From NCBI RefSeq assembly GCF_004771005.1, contig NZ_RQHV01000050.1, positions 145,469 through 209,468 on the forward strand: DNA of 64,000 bases, read 5' to 3'. Every line of letters starts with the position of its first letter. The first letter of the stretch is position 1. The stretch comes from Leptospira ilyithenensis. Lineage in GTDB: Bacteria > Spirochaetota > Leptospiria > Leptospirales > Leptospiraceae. The position numbers and the translations under genes are program-made. The notes below the pieces were generated by a model. The model had not been told where the DNA came from and did no database searches. It saw only the letters and a program-made list of their open reading frames with translations. Below, piece by piece: positions 51,461 through 62,546 of the stretch.

Positions 51461-52933
51461 ATGAAAACAAAACTTTATATTCCCATTCTATTTTTGCTCC
51501 ATTCCTTCGTTTATGCCCAATCAGCTCAAGAGATGTACAATCAGGGAATCGACCTACTATACAATCGCAACCGACCGGAATCCGCGCTAACATCCTTCCT
51601 GAAAGCCTACCAATCGGAACCGAACATATGGTCTCGTCCGTTTATGATCGGTTATACGCTAAAAAATTATTTGAAAAAACCGGAAGAAGCTATCGTCTAT
51701 CTGGAAAAATCCTGGGATTTGAATTCGGAAGGAGACGAACTCCCCTACAAAGAGACCGTCATCTGCTTGGAACAATTGGGAAAAATCGACCAAGCAATTT
51801 CGAGAAACACCAAAGCGCAAGCCGCGCTCAAATCCGCAAACAAAACACCATCTCCTTGGTTCGGGGAAAATCTTTCCTGGCTCTACTGGACGAAAGGCGA
51901 TACAGACAAAGCTTTGCAATTTGCCCCCGAAGGTTCTTGGGTAAAAAACCAACTCGCTCCCAGAACCATTGAAATTGACTGGAACATAAAAATCACAAAA
52001 CTTCTGTCAGCTTGGCGATTGTTGGATACTGACAAGATCCGAATTACAATTCCATTAGACAGACCTTATCAAAAATTAATATCAGCTAATATTGATTCTA
52101 CGAACTCCATTGTATCCTCAAAAAGAAAATCTTCACGCGGTAACCAATTCTTGGAATTGGAAAAACCTACCGGAACCGATTGGCCGGAAGAAATCAGACT
52201 TCAATTGAAATTGGAACAGAATTTAAAAACAATGACTTCCCGTCCTGCAAAACTGAGACCGGCAAGTCCCGAAGATCCGAATTATTCTTGGGCCAGCGAA
52301 AACAGAGACGGATTGTTTTCTTTGGATGACCCGGAGTTTCTAAAGAAAGTAGAAGAAATAACTGCAAACGGTAAAACCACGGGAGAAAAAGCGGAACTTG
52401 CTCTTCAGTATCTTAGAAAGAATTATAAATACGGAGAAAGAGTGGAAGGAAAAAGCATCAAAGAGTGGCTCGACCAAGGAACGGGCGATTGCGGATATTT
52501 TACATATATCGCCATAGGTATGTTACGTGCTCTTAAGATCCCCGTCCGAGGAGTATACGGACTAGGGCCTTGGAACGATCCTTCCCCCGCACTACCCCAT
52601 TCGATTTTGGAAATTTACGATGCATCGAAAGACCAATGGTTTCCACATGACCCTCAGTCTGATCAATTGTACGGAGTGATTAATCCGTCTTACATTGCTT
52701 TTACGGCAGGGAATCCGAAACAAGACGCAGCCGCTCTTGCGGAAGACGGTGTTTGGGAAATAGATACGGTTTGGTTTTTCTGGAACGGGAGCGGTAAGGA
52801 AACCCTATCGTATACAGTGAATGTAAAAAATCAAAACCAGATTGCATCCAGATCTCTACGTTCGGATCAGAATATTCAAAAACCTGAATATATAAAAACT
52901 CCCCAATCAGGAGGTCCTCCTCCATTGAAATAG
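51461..52933 (+). CDS. Exported TPR and transglutaminase-like protein
   Basis: 490 residues. A signal peptide (LLHSFVYAQS) is followed by TPR-like helices over about 25-150 (EMYNQGIDLLYNRNRPESAL, PEEAIVYLEKSWDLNSEGDE). Residues about 330-440 are a transglutaminase-like core with the catalytic Cys in GTGDCGYFTYIAIGML, His in ALPHSILEIYDAS and Asp in WFPHDPQS. Such proteins cross-link or hydrolyse amide bonds, or serve as scaffolds. The substrate is unknown. It is the second gene of a three-gene exported-protein cluster. Confidence 0.85.
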   Translation: MKTKLYIPILFLLHSFVYAQSAQEMYNQGIDLLYNRNRPESALTSFLKAYQSEPNIWSRPFMIGYTLKNYLKKPEEAIVYLEKSWDLNSEGDELPYKETVICLEQLGKIDQAISRNTKAQAALKSANKTPSPWFGENLSWLYWTKGDTDKALQFAPEGSWVKNQLAPRTIEIDWNIKITKLLSAWRLLDTDKIRITIPLDRPYQKLISANIDSTNSIVSSKRKSSRGNQFLELEKPTGTDWPEEIRLQLKLEQNLKTMTSRPAKLRPASPEDPNYSWASENRDGLFSLDDPEFLKKVEEITANGKTTGEKAELALQYLRKNYKYGERVEGKSIKEWLDQGTGDCGYFTYIAIGMLRALKIPVRGVYGLGPWNDPSPALPHSILEIYDASKDQWFPHDPQSDQLYGVINPSYIAFTAGNPKQDAAALAEDGVWEIDTVWFFWNGSGKETLSYTVNVKNQNQIASRSLRSDQNIQKPEYIKTPQSGGPPPLK

Positions 52934-52970
52934 ATTTGCAAATTCGATTACTTTGCCTAAAAATCATTTT

Positions 52971-53912
52971 ATGAAATACCTACTCGCAACAACGATTCTG
53001 TTCTCATTATTTTCTTGTTCCGTAACTTCCCATAAAGCATCCCTGTTTTCCAAAGGAATGTCCATCGGCTTGGATCAAGTCGGCATGGAAAAAACAGGAC
53101 CGATTCGATTTCAGAAAATCATAGTGGCGGATTGGGTAGGAGATAGAGATGGTTTGATCGATATAGATGATCCTAAAGCAGTAGCGGCAGGTTTGGAAAA
53201 AGGAAAGGAACCTATTCAGATTTATTTTTATACAATTACTCATCCTAAATTCGGAACTTATTTAGTGGATTCAGGTGTATCGCAATCGTTTCGAAAAGAC
53301 CCCAAAGAATGGCCGATTACAGGAATTGTTGCAAGCGAAATGAATTTCTCATACCTGAAAATCAGGCAAACTACGAAAGAATGGTTAGATGCTCATCCGA
53401 ATCGCATCGAAGCGGTTTTGCTAACACATAGTCACTTGGATCATATTTTAGGAATTTCCGACCTTCCGGAAGGAATACCGATCCTTGCCGGTCCGAAAGA
53501 AACCACTCATACTTATTTTTTAAATGCATTCGTACAAGGAATGACTGATACCTTATTAGGAGACAAACCGAAGTTATACGAACTTGATTTTCCAGAAGAA
53601 GAAAAAAATCCTTCACTGAGAATTCTTGATTTTTTCGGAGACAAATCTTTTTTAGTGATTCATGTCCCCGGACATACAAGCGGCAGTCTCGCGTTCGTGG
53701 TAAAAAGTACATCAGGTATTCATTTGCTTACGGGAGACTCCAGTCACACCAATTGGGGTTGGAACAATAATGTCACACCCGGACAATACAGCGAAGACAA
53801 ACAAAAGAATAAAGAAAGTTTGGATTTTTTAAAGAAGGTTGCTTCCCAATTCCCCGGAATCGAAGTCCATTGCGGACATCAATCTTTCACGGGAACCGCA
53901 CAAAAAGATTAA
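52971..53912 (+). CDS. Metallo-beta-lactamase-fold lipoprotein
   Basis: About 313 residues from the ATG at 52971, giving a lipoprotein signal (LFSLFSC); a TTG at 52953 is less likely. The metal motif is VLLTHSHLDHILGISDL (HxHxDH). VIHVPGHTSGSLAFVVKSTS, LLTGDSSHTNWGWNN and VHCGHQS complete the ligands. The family includes lactonases and sulfatases; the substrate is unknown. It is 37 bases behind the transglutaminase gene. Confidence 0.87.
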   Translation: MKYLLATTILFSLFSCSVTSHKASLFSKGMSIGLDQVGMEKTGPIRFQKIIVADWVGDRDGLIDIDDPKAVAAGLEKGKEPIQIYFYTITHPKFGTYLVDSGVSQSFRKDPKEWPITGIVASEMNFSYLKIRQTTKEWLDAHPNRIEAVLLTHSHLDHILGISDLPEGIPILAGPKETTHTYFLNAFVQGMTDTLLGDKPKLYELDFPEEEKNPSLRILDFFGDKSFLVIHVPGHTSGSLAFVVKSTSGIHLLTGDSSHTNWGWNNNVTPGQYSEDKQKNKESLDFLKKVASQFPGIEVHCGHQSFTGTAQKD

Positions 53913-53943
53913 CAGAAACTAGGTGACATACCGTTGTTGCCTT

Positions 53944-55392
53944 TTAAGGATCAAACGAACGGGTCATACCAAAAGTCAAGCCTACCACCGCCAATGCTTT
54001 GGTTTGAAAAGAATATCCGCCAAAATTAAAATCCTTATCTCCTTTGTATCCATGAAGAAGTGCCCAATCCGAACCCCCGGCCCCTTCTATGTTTTTTCCG
54101 GGAGGACTATAAGAGGCTCCAAGATCAAAACTCCAAGGGCCGGTTATGTAGGAAAATCCTGCGGAGACAGTGTGAGATAAGGAAAAAATAATTCCTGCAG
54201 ATCCATTGGCACCTGCAGCAGAAGTGATAGGAGTATTATAACAATATCCCAAACGATAAACCCATTCTTGAGTTAGTTTATGTTCCAATCCCAATGTAAT
54301 ACCTGTTTGGTTCTGATAATTCAAGCTGGCATTTACATTGGCGGAGTTTCCAAAAGGACTGACAAACCAAGGGTGTTCTAAAGATTGTTTCACAGACTTC
54401 AAATAGGATTTGTAATTCACATAGGTGAAATCGACTCCGAATTTAATTGATTCCGAAGAATAAGCAAAACCAAGGGAATGTTTTTCAGGCAAACTGTAAG
54501 CAAAAGAAACACCTGCGTGCTCGTAAAACTGCGGATCATTCACTCCTATCGAATAATTCCCGTTTAACGGAAGTTTAACTTTTGACTGATAAGAATATCC
54601 CATTCTGAACCAATCCGTAAAACTATAATTCAATCCGAAAATCCCTCCGAGCGCCAAAACTTGTTTTTTGCTTTCATATTGATATCCTTGTCCGGGGATT
54701 TCAATTCGTCCACTTGCATCGAAGTATTTTTGCGTTCTGGATTGTCTACCGTAATTGATTTCCACAGTAGCGCCTAATGAAAGCTTACCGAATTGGACGG
54801 AAGCTCCGTTTGCCACTTTGATCAATAAGGAATCGTTGATTGTAGTCTCTTTGATTCTGGAACTATCTCCCAAAGGAGAAGGAAGATTGATCTTTGCCCA
54901 TTGATTGACAGACTGTCCGGTAGGAGTGTTTCTATCGATTCGATCGGTGCCCCCGGGACCTCCTCCCACAACATAAAACGCGAAACCATAATCGATTTTG
55001 TCAGTTATTGGGAGTTTGGCGGCAAAATAGGGAGCAACTCCGATACCTTGTCTTTCCTGTGTGTTTCCATAAATCAGCTCCGGGTTTTTATCTAAAAACC
55101 GGTCTTTCATAACAGCTTGTGTAAAAGTGCCTGTTCCCCCGAATTCTATTTTTCTACCCTTGGTCAGATATAAGTTCGCCGGGTTCAAAGAGACATCAAT
55201 GGGAGAACCTCCCAAAGCAGTATTGAGCCCGCCAAGTCCCTCATAACGGGCATTAATTGAACTTCGTCCCGAGCCGGTGATTGCAAAATTAGATTCGGAA
55301 ACAAAAAAAGTAAGGTAAAAAAGAAAGAACGGGAAAGAAGAAAAATGCCTTCTTATGCAAAATGACTTTTTCTTCCTGTACTTGGTGAACAT
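53944..55392 (-). CDS. FadL/OmpP1-family outer membrane porin
   Basis: 482 residues. After a hydrophobic leader comes ARYEGLGGLNTALGG and PIDVSLNPANLYLTKGRKIE, the conserved N-terminal hatch motif of the FadL family with the Asn-Pro turn. A long series of amphipathic beta strands and a C-terminal aromatic strand region follow. FadL proteins import long-chain fatty acids or hydrophobic compounds. It is convergent with the MBL-fold gene. No acyl-CoA ligase is adjacent. Confidence 0.88.
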   Translation of the reverse strand: MFTKYRKKKSFCIRRHFSSFPFFLFYLTFFVSESNFAITGSGRSSINARYEGLGGLNTALGGSPIDVSLNPANLYLTKGRKIEFGGTGTFTQAVMKDRFLDKNPELIYGNTQERQGIGVAPYFAAKLPITDKIDYGFAFYVVGGGPGGTDRIDRNTPTGQSVNQWAKINLPSPLGDSSRIKETTINDSLLIKVANGASVQFGKLSLGATVEINYGRQSRTQKYFDASGRIEIPGQGYQYESKKQVLALGGIFGLNYSFTDWFRMGYSYQSKVKLPLNGNYSIGVNDPQFYEHAGVSFAYSLPEKHSLGFAYSSESIKFGVDFTYVNYKSYLKSVKQSLEHPWFVSPFGNSANVNASLNYQNQTGITLGLEHKLTQEWVYRLGYCYNTPITSAAGANGSAGIIFSLSHTVSAGFSYITGPWSFDLGASYSPPGKNIEGAGGSDWALLHGYKGDKDFNFGGYSFQTKALAVVGLTFGMTRSFDP

Positions 55393-55475
55393 GGTCGGCT
55401 TTCACGACTTTGTCAACCGGGGAAAAAATTTCAAACCAGTTAAGTACTTCCCCGTATGTTTTTATAGCAAATACC

Positions 55476-57176
55476 CTAGCTTGAGCTAATATCCGCCTTC
55501 AGCCATTTTTTCTCACCGATTGATTTCTTCATATTTTCTATGAGTGCTACGGTGATATTGGTATTGAGTTTGATCATATCCGGGTCTTGGGCGAATAAAA
55601 TCATCTCATCTATCAGATAATCAATTAAATTCTCTATCGACTTTCTACCGGTAGGATCTTGTGCCATCGCCACAGTCGCTTTGGAAACTGCTTGGTAGAT
55701 GGACAAACTCAACTGTTTTGCAACGTTTGCCTGCATTTCCTTAGGAAGAAAAGAAATCGGTTTCAAATGATTGGATACATTATCCGAAATCTCGACGACA
55801 AGGTTTTGAATCAGATCTCTTAAGTTTTCGTTTTGTGCGGACTTTGCAATATTATTCAGAACTACTTTTTTAAGCTCTTCTCTGTTTTGATCAATCGCAT
55901 TCACAAACTGATCCAAAGAATTTCCCGACTTCACCTCGTTTTGCGTTTCCGTTAAAATTTGAATCGTAACAAGATCCGAAATTTCTTCTTTGATGATATT
56001 GCTATAATAACGCAAAGTTTTGCTGATCAAATCATTTCCTAAGATTCGGGTGAACTGATTGGTTTGCAACATCAGGTAAATTTTATACACACGAACCAAC
56101 CGGAAGAAGCGGAACTCAACCAAAGGGATGAGTCCCAGCACATCGTACCAATGATAGATCGGATACAGGAACCAGGCAATGTATGTTTTTTTTCGAATGG
56201 CAAGCAACCAACTGATTCCGAATTCGAATAAGAAAAAGGCAAGGAACGGAGCATCTAACAATAAATAGTGATTGACCGGCTTTCCGTCGGAACCGATTGC
56301 GCGGTAATAATTCAGTTCAAAATACGTTCGAAGATGATTATTAAAAAAAGCCACCTTATCTTCCAAGGCCCGGTCCGCATCTCTCCAAAACCATGCAAAT
56401 GCCACTACAGTGGAAGGAATCCGATCGCGGCTAAGAACCAAGTCCAAGTCTTGACGGATCTTAATATCGCGTGCTTTTGTTTTATGAATTTGATATTCCG
56501 CTTTGATGATATCCTGTATGGAAATAAAATTTTCCGTTTGCCCCGACATGGCGAACGGATTCGATTCAACGATTTCGAGCATTTTTTTATCCATAGAAAC
56601 CAGAATCTTTTCCAACTCCTGGCCTTCTTTGCCTGCTTGGCTCAAGCGATTGATGAAAAAATACTTTTCCGACAAATCAATGAGGGCATTGATATCGTCC
56701 GTCTCTTCCAAAACACTGAAAAAATCGATGAACTGAACCAAAATGGGTTCCAATTTTGCACGACGGATTTCCACATCTTTAATCAATAGCCCCGATTCGA
56801 AATTGGTATATAATACGTCGAATTTCTCGCTGGATACGGAACCTTTTAACTTTTGTAATACGGTATGGATTTCTTCTCTGGTTTGTTTGCGTTGGTTTTC
56901 ACGAAATTCGGAATCACGGAGTTTTGTCAGATAAACCAAATCATCCACAAACCCCGTATATGCCTCTGTTATACGATGAGGTTCTATTCCTAAAATCGGT
57001 TTATCGTAAATTTTAAGGACAATGGGGAAATTCTTAAAATAAAAAGGACGAAACCAAAGATATGTAAGATCAAACAGGATAAGCCCCAAGTTTCCTAACA
57101 CGACGAAAACCATAACCAGATCCCAGAGCAAAGGTATCCCCAGTTTGTGTTTTTTAATAAATTCCCAAGAAATCAT
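55476..57176 (-). CDS. Voltage-sensor-like membrane protein with helical cytoplasmic region
   Basis: 566 residues. Hydrophobic helices occur near 12-40 and 315-375. In the latter, LAIRKKTYIAWFLYPIYHWY and FRFFRLVRVYKIYLMLQTN have the Arg-rich pattern of an S4 voltage-sensor helix. Between them is a 270-residue helical domain with FSVLEETDDINALIDLSEKY, and after it a 190-residue coiled region. No pore selectivity motif is visible, so a channel role is only possible. It follows icmF by 15 bases on the same strand and may be co-transcribed. Confidence 0.65.
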   Translation of the reverse strand: MISWEFIKKHKLGIPLLWDLVMVFVVLGNLGLILFDLTYLWFRPFYFKNFPIVLKIYDKPILGIEPHRITEAYTGFVDDLVYLTKLRDSEFRENQRKQTREEIHTVLQKLKGSVSSEKFDVLYTNFESGLLIKDVEIRRAKLEPILVQFIDFFSVLEETDDINALIDLSEKYFFINRLSQAGKEGQELEKILVSMDKKMLEIVESNPFAMSGQTENFISIQDIIKAEYQIHKTKARDIKIRQDLDLVLSRDRIPSTVVAFAWFWRDADRALEDKVAFFNNHLRTYFELNYYRAIGSDGKPVNHYLLLDAPFLAFFLFEFGISWLLAIRKKTYIAWFLYPIYHWYDVLGLIPLVEFRFFRLVRVYKIYLMLQTNQFTRILGNDLISKTLRYYSNIIKEEISDLVTIQILTETQNEVKSGNSLDQFVNAIDQNREELKKVVLNNIAKSAQNENLRDLIQNLVVEISDNVSNHLKPISFLPKEMQANVAKQLSLSIYQAVSKATVAMAQDPTGRKSIENLIDYLIDEMILFAQDPDMIKLNTNITVALIENMKKSIGEKKWLKADISSS

Positions 57177-57191
57177 TTCTTCCCTCAGATC

Positions 57192-60100
57192 TTACATATT
57201 TCTGCGATACTGCCCGCCCACTTCGTAGAGTGCTTGGGATATCTGTCCAAGAGAGGCAACTTTCACAGTTTCGAGTAACTCGCCAAAAACATTTCCTTTC
57301 TCTTTGGAAGTTTTTTTCAAAGTATGGACGACACCTTCCGCATCTTTTTCATTTCTTTTATGAAAGAACTCAAGGTTCGAGATTTGTTTTTTCTTTTCCT
57401 CGTCCGTAGAACGGATCACTTCGCCGGGAATCACAGTCGGCGAACCGTTTTTACTTAAGAAAGTATTTACCCCGATGATAGGATATTCTCCGGTGTGTTT
57501 TAAAGTTTCATAATGCAAGGATTCTTCCTGGATTTTATTCCGTTGATACATTCTTTCCATAGCACCCAGAACCCCGCCTCTTTCCGTAATACGGTGAAAC
57601 TCTTCCAAGATCGAAGCTTCCACAAGATCGGTGAGTTCTTCTATGATAAAAGAACCTTGTAAAGGATTTTCATTTTTGGCAAGACCTAACTCACGATTGA
57701 TGATGAGCTGGATGGCTACGGCCCTACGGACGGAATCCTCCGTAGGAGTGGTGATCGCTTCATCGTAGGCATTCGTATGAAGTGAATTGCAATTATCATA
57801 AATCGCATATAGCGCTTGTAATGTTGTACGGATGTCATTGAAGTCGATCTCTTGAGAGTGAAGAGATCTTCCCGATGTTTGGATATGATACTTCAACATC
57901 TGGGATCTTTCGTTTGCGTTGTATTTATAACGCATCGCTTTTGCCCAGATCCTACGTGCCACACGACCGATTACTGAATACTCAGGGTCAATTCCGTTGG
58001 AAAAGAAAAAAGACAGGTTCGGCGCAAAATCATCGATATTCATCCCTCGACTGAGATAATATTCCACATAGGTAAATCCGTTAGCCAGAGTGAAAGCCAC
58101 TTGGGTAATCGGATTGGCACCTGCCTCTGCTATATGGTAACCGCTGATGGAAACGGAATAAAAATTCCGAACATTCTCCTTAATGAAATAATCCTGAATG
58201 TCACCCATCATCTTCAGTGCGAATTCAGTAGAAAAAATACATGTGTTTTGTGCCTGGTCTTCCTTTAGAATGTCCGCCTGAACCGTTCCACGCACTTGCG
58301 ACTGAGCGTCCTTTTTGATTTTTTCATACGTTTCTTTGGGAAGAACATGATCTCCCGTTACACCCAGAAGCAGAAGCCCCAATCCGTCGTTACCTTCGGG
58401 AAGCTTTCCAGTAAACGTAGGTTTGGTGAGACCTTTCTCTTTGTAAATCTCTGCGATTTTTTTTTCGGTCTGTTCGAGTAAACCTTCTTTTCGAATGTAT
58501 TTTTCACAAGACTGGTCGATGGCTGCATTTAGAAAAAAAGCAAGCAGCATGGGAGCAGGTCCGTTGATCGTCATCGAAACGGAAGTGGACGGATCGCATA
58601 AATCAAATCCGGAGTAAAGTTTTTTTGCATCATCCAATGTGGCGATGTTCACTCCCGAGTTTCCTATTTTGCCGTAGATATCGGGACGAAGATCCGGATC
58701 CTCTCCGTACAAAGTCACGGAGTCAAAAGCAGTTGACAGACGTTTGGCGGGAGTTCCCGAACTGAGATAATGAAATCTTTGGTTGGTTCTTTCCGGTCCA
58801 CCTTCTCCGGCAAACATTCGGGTAGGATCTTCCCCGGCTCTTTTGTAAGGATAAACTCCTGCCGTATAAGGAAAAAAGCCCGGGAAATTTTCCTGGTAGG
58901 ACCAGCGTACAATTTCTCCCCAATCGATAAACTTTGGTGTGGCGATCTTCGGAATTTTGAGATGGCTGAGAGATTCGGTGAAGTTTGCCACCTTGATCTC
59001 TTTTCCTCTTACAAAATAACTGTAATTTTCCGCACGAAAACTGGCGAGTCGTTCCTGCCAATTTTCAATATGAGTTCTGGTTTCTGTAAACATCGAATTC
59101 CAAACGGATTGAAATTCCGCATTCAGTTCGGAAACATCCTTTCCTTTTTTTTGAAAATGATCGATGGTTCCTTTCAATTGAAAGGCTTGTCTCGCAAGGG
59201 AAGATTCCTTTTCCACAAAAGTATCGTTACGATCGATTTCTTCTTTGATTTCGGAAAGATATCGAACCCGATCGGGAGGAAGAACCACAGAATATTCGTT
59301 AGATGAATGATTGTCCCTGAACCGGGAAACCCAATCCAATTTGTTTTTGGAAATGATACTTTCGATCAAGTTGCAATAAAGTTCATCAGTTCCCGCATCC
59401 TGAAATTGGGAAGCAATCGTACCGTAAACAGGCATCTCATCAATGGATTGCGTAAATGCCTGTTTGGAACGTTGGTATTGTTTTTTAACATCGCGTAATG
59501 CGTCTAATGCGCCTCTTTTGTCAAATTTGTTGATCGCAATGAGATCTGCAAAGTCGATCATATCGATCTTTTCCAATTGTGTTGCTGCACCGTATTCCGG
59601 TGTCATTACATACAATGATACATCGGATACTTCGGTGATTTCAGAATCGCTTTGTCCGATCCCCGCGGTCTCTACAACGATCAAGTCGTAACCCGCAGAT
59701 TTTAAAATTCGAATGGCACCTTTTACACTGCGGTTGAGCGCAATATTCGCTTCACGAGTGGCAAAAGATCGCATATACACCCGTTTGTTGAAGATGGAAT
59801 TCATTCGGATTCGATCGCCCAATAGTGCTCCTCCTGTTTTTCTTTTGGAAGGATCAACGGATAATATCGCAATGGTTTTTTCGGGAAAGTCGGTTAGAAA
59901 GCGACGAACCAATTCGTCTGTCAAAGAAGATTTACCCGCTCCCCCGGTTCCGGTGATTCCCAAAACAGGGATTTGTTTTGCGGACGGAGGAAAATTCAGT
60001 TTGAGAGAAAGAGAAGGAGAGTCTTGTAATAATGCGAACTCCATCTGAGTGATAGCTTGGGCGAGAGCGAGAGGATTTTTATTCAGCACTTGCGATTGCA

Positions 60101-60566
60101 AATCCCCGTTAAACGATAGAGGTGTGGGAAAATCGGATCGTTTTACAACATCATTGATCATCCCTTGCAAACCCAAATTACGTCCCTCATCGGGAGAATA
60201 GATATGTGTGACTCCGTATTTGTGCAACAGATCGATCTCGGAAGGAAGAATCGTTCCGCCTCCGCCGCCAAACACCTGTATATGAGAAGCTCCGTTTTGT
60301 TTCAGAAGGTCGACCATGTATTGAAAAAATTCAACATGCCCGCCTTGATAGCTGGTAATTGCGATTCCTTGCACATCTTCCTGGATGGCACATTCTACAA
60401 TTTCCTGAACACTTCGGTTGTGCCCCAAATGGATAACTTCCACCCCGCTTTGTTGCAATATCCTTCGCATGATATTGATGGAAGCATCATGCCCGTCAAA
60501 CAGGGAGGCTGCCGTCACAAAACGTATTTTATTTTTTGGGGAATAAGGGGATAGTTCCATTGTCAT
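57192..60566 (-). CDS. icmF: Fused isobutyryl-CoA mutase (IcmF)
   Basis: 1124 residues, the normal IcmF length. Residues about 10-150 bind B12, with [20 protein letters not shown] (DxH motif with the axial His) and [10 protein letters not shown]. Residues about 200-400 are a MeaB-type GTPase with [20 protein letters not shown] (P-loop), [19 protein letters not shown] and [16 protein letters not shown]. Residues about 560-1100 are the mutase barrel: [40 protein letters not shown] and [20 protein letters not shown]. It interconverts isobutyryl-CoA and n-butyryl-CoA with adenosylcobalamin, its own GTPase loading the cofactor. The start ATG is at 60566. Confidence 0.93.
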   Translation of the reverse strand: MTMELSPYSPKNKIRFVTAASLFDGHDASINIMRRILQQSGVEVIHLGHNRSVQEIVECAIQEDVQGIAITSYQGGHVEFFQYMVDLLKQNGASHIQVFGGGGGTILPSEIDLLHKYGVTHIYSPDEGRNLGLQGMINDVVKRSDFPTPLSFNGDLQSQVLNKNPLALAQAITQMEFALLQDSPSLSLKLNFPPSAKQIPVLGITGTGGAGKSSLTDELVRRFLTDFPEKTIAILSVDPSKRKTGGALLGDRIRMNSIFNKRVYMRSFATREANIALNRSVKGAIRILKSAGYDLIVVETAGIGQSDSEITEVSDVSLYVMTPEYGAATQLEKIDMIDFADLIAINKFDKRGALDALRDVKKQYQRSKQAFTQSIDEMPVYGTIASQFQDAGTDELYCNLIESIISKNKLDWVSRFRDNHSSNEYSVVLPPDRVRYLSEIKEEIDRNDTFVEKESSLARQAFQLKGTIDHFQKKGKDVSELNAEFQSVWNSMFTETRTHIENWQERLASFRAENYSYFVRGKEIKVANFTESLSHLKIPKIATPKFIDWGEIVRWSYQENFPGFFPYTAGVYPYKRAGEDPTRMFAGEGGPERTNQRFHYLSSGTPAKRLSTAFDSVTLYGEDPDLRPDIYGKIGNSGVNIATLDDAKKLYSGFDLCDPSTSVSMTINGPAPMLLAFFLNAAIDQSCEKYIRKEGLLEQTEKKIAEIYKEKGLTKPTFTGKLPEGNDGLGLLLLGVTGDHVLPKETYEKIKKDAQSQVRGTVQADILKEDQAQNTCIFSTEFALKMMGDIQDYFIKENVRNFYSVSISGYHIAEAGANPITQVAFTLANGFTYVEYYLSRGMNIDDFAPNLSFFFSNGIDPEYSVIGRVARRIWAKAMRYKYNANERSQMLKYHIQTSGRSLHSQEIDFNDIRTTLQALYAIYDNCNSLHTNAYDEAITTPTEDSVRRAVAIQLIINRELGLAKNENPLQGSFIIEELTDLVEASILEEFHRITERGGVLGAMERMYQRNKIQEESLHYETLKHTGEYPIIGVNTFLSKNGSPTVIPGEVIRSTDEEKKKQISNLEFFHKRNEKDAEGVVHTLKKTSKEKGNVFGELLETVKVASLGQISQALYEVGGQYRRNM

Positions 60567-60592
60567 ACAAATACAAGATTCTCATAGGAATT

Positions 60593-60623
60593 GAGAAGAT
60601 TCAATGTTAAATTGAGCCTTCTC
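60593..60623. terminator. Hairpin in the plsC-icmF gap
   Basis: GAGAAG-AT-TCAAT (60593-60605), loop GTTAA, ATTGA-GC-CTTCTC (60611-60623). It lies 36 bases after the plsC stop and 27 bases before icmF. There is no clear U-run, so it is only a possible terminator or leader structure for icmF. Confidence 0.35.
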
Positions 60624-60658
60624 CGCCATAGTTTTGGAACTATTCTTGCCAGGATTCT

Positions 60659-61480
60659 TTAATCGGATTCGGGGGAAGCGATCAGCGAGCGCACTCTCTC
60701 TTCTAAAATCTCGGTCAGTTCCTTTGCTGCTTTCTTTTCAGGACCTTGGGGAAATTCGGAAGGCAAAATCGGTTTTCCTATATTGTAACGAATTTTGGTT
60801 TTGAAGGCCTTTCCGGACAAAAAGGCTTCCGGTTTGGACATATTAGTAGCACCACTGATCCCGGAAGGAATGATAGGAACATTGGCACGAATAGCAATCT
60901 TCGCTGCCATTGCTTTGAAAGATCCGATTTCCCCTGTTTCCGAGCGGGTACCTTCCGGATAAATGGAAAGGATTTCTCCTTCCTTCGTCAAATCCACCAT
61001 ATAGTTTTCCAATTTTTCATAGTACTGCATCGCCGCACGTTTGTCCATGGTTGTGGATTCTCCCGCAGCATCGCGGATGATGGGCATACTTCCCCAATTG
61101 ATTAGATTGGCCTTAATGATCCCGCCGAGAGATTGCAATGTTGCTGCCACCAAAGGTTTGGTGAAACTGAGAGGGGGGTAAGAGAATGGAGAATTTTTAT
61201 GATTGAGATATTTCAAAATCTCATCTTGGGGGTGATAGAGCTCGTATTTGCCTAAATAAACGATTTTTCTTTCGGCATACGCCCCTTGCACCGGGATGTC
61301 CAGATAATCCGTGTGATTGGACACAAAAACTGCCCCGCCCGTCTCCGGGATGAAATGGGAGCCTGTGACTTTCACATCGTAAATCAATTCCAAAAGATTT
61401 CTTAAAATGGTTTTGGGGACTTCGCGGGGAATTACGAACAGACTCTCTAAAATATCGTTTTCTTTTTCGGTGGATTCCAT
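60659..61480 (-). CDS. plsC: 1-acyl-sn-glycerol-3-phosphate acyltransferase family protein
   Basis: About 273 residues. The catalytic motif is FVSNHTDYLDIPVQGAYAER (NHx4D), and LSIYPEGTRSETGEIGSFKA is the second conserved box, with IPSGISGATNMSKPE behind it. PlsC enzymes acylate lysophosphatidic acid to phosphatidic acid at the inner membrane. The ATG at 61480 gives MESTEKENDIL; an ATG at 61534 would leave only five bases to the divergent PAP2 gene, so the shorter form is preferred. The neighbouring PAP2 phosphatase and flippase suggest an envelope lipid context. Confidence 0.88.
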   Translation of the reverse strand: MESTEKENDILESLFVIPREVPKTILRNLLELIYDVKVTGSHFIPETGGAVFVSNHTDYLDIPVQGAYAERKIVYLGKYELYHPQDEILKYLNHKNSPFSYPPLSFTKPLVAATLQSLGGIIKANLINWGSMPIIRDAAGESTTMDKRAAMQYYEKLENYMVDLTKEGEILSIYPEGTRSETGEIGSFKAMAAKIAIRANVPIIPSGISGATNMSKPEAFLSGKAFKTKIRYNIGKPILPSEFPQGPEKKAAKELTEILEERVRSLIASPESD

Positions 61481-61539
61481 AGAAACACCGATCATTACAA
61501 AATAAAACTTTATGAAATCAAGTTGGATTTTCATTCTAG

Positions 61540-62544
61540 ATGGAAAATCCTATGAATGACTCATTTTTTTCCAACCAAGCGATCTGGTTTTCCCAGGGAC
61601 CACTCGATTCACTACACAGCTTGGACCCAAGTCTAGGTACGATCTTCCATTTCCTCTCCCTCGTTTGTCATTTTTTGGGGGGAACGGTTTTCTTCCTCGG
61701 ACTGATTTCCACTGCCTTCGTATTTTTCAGCCCCAAACGTTCCTTGGAACTTTCCTTCGCATTATTGACTTCAGGGATCGTAATCGGACTTGCCAAATTT
61801 TATTTTGAAAGTCCCCGCCCCCATCCTTACCCGGAGGCCTTTGATGAAAAAGCATTTGGTTTTCCTTCGGGACATGCCTATTGCGCCGTAGTCGTATGGG
61901 GGTTGTTAGTCTATCGGATTAAAAACCTGGGATTTAGGATTTTTGCCTTAACAGTTATAATACTCACCCCTTTCAGTCGAATGTATCTTAGGGTTCATTT
62001 TTTAGGAGATGTCACTTTGGGGTTCCTGATGGGATTGATTCATTTGTTTTTAATTATACTGGTATTAAGGTCCTTAGACAAAAAATCCCTTCCTCATTAT
62101 TTTTTCAAAACGGAAAAATACAGAACCTTGGGACTACTCGGGATCGTAATCACCCTTTCTTTACTTTTACTTGATTCCCGATACAGTTCAAGTGAACATT
62201 ACCATAGTTTGGCGGGAGCCGTAACTGCTTCGGGGGCTCTTGCAGGATTTTGGATGGGGCTGCTTTTTTATCCGAGATTTTCCAAAGAGGAAAATTTGGA
62301 TTGGGGGTTCCCTAAAAAAGAAGGAAAGCCGGATTATCAATCCATATTTGTCCGGTTAGCTGTTCTTTTTTTGTTTTTAATTGTATTTTATATTTTACCA
62401 TCCCTTGCCATTAAAAATACAATCTGGAAGGATGATTTGTTTCTGAAATATCTGCGTTATTTTCTAGTGAGTTTCGCTCTGGTTTTGGGATTTCCGGTTC
62501 TTTTGCAAAAAATCTCTCGAGGGCGTTTTCTTTTCTCCAAGTAA
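61540..62544 (+). CDS. PAP2-family membrane phosphatase
   Basis: 334 residues with about eight helices. The three-part phosphatase motif is complete: KFYFESPRPHPYP (KxxxxxxRP), FGFPSGHAYCAVVVWG (PSGH) and FSRMYLRVHFLGDVTLG (SRxxxxxHxxxD). It probably dephosphorylates phosphatidic acid, undecaprenyl diphosphate or a lipid-linked sugar phosphate on the outer face. The C-terminal 100 residues carry four more helices. It is two bases upstream of the flippase start. Confidence 0.9.
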   Translation: MENPMNDSFFSNQAIWFSQGPLDSLHSLDPSLGTIFHFLSLVCHFLGGTVFFLGLISTAFVFFSPKRSLELSFALLTSGIVIGLAKFYFESPRPHPYPEAFDEKAFGFPSGHAYCAVVVWGLLVYRIKNLGFRIFALTVIILTPFSRMYLRVHFLGDVTLGFLMGLIHLFLIILVLRSLDKKSLPHYFFKTEKYRTLGLLGIVITLSLLLLDSRYSSSEHYHSLAGAVTASGALAGFWMGLLFYPRFSKEENLDWGFPKKEGKPDYQSIFVRLAVLFLFLIVFYILPSLAIKNTIWKDDLFLKYLRYFLVSFALVLGFPVLLQKISRGRFLFSK

Positions 62545-62546
62545 GA

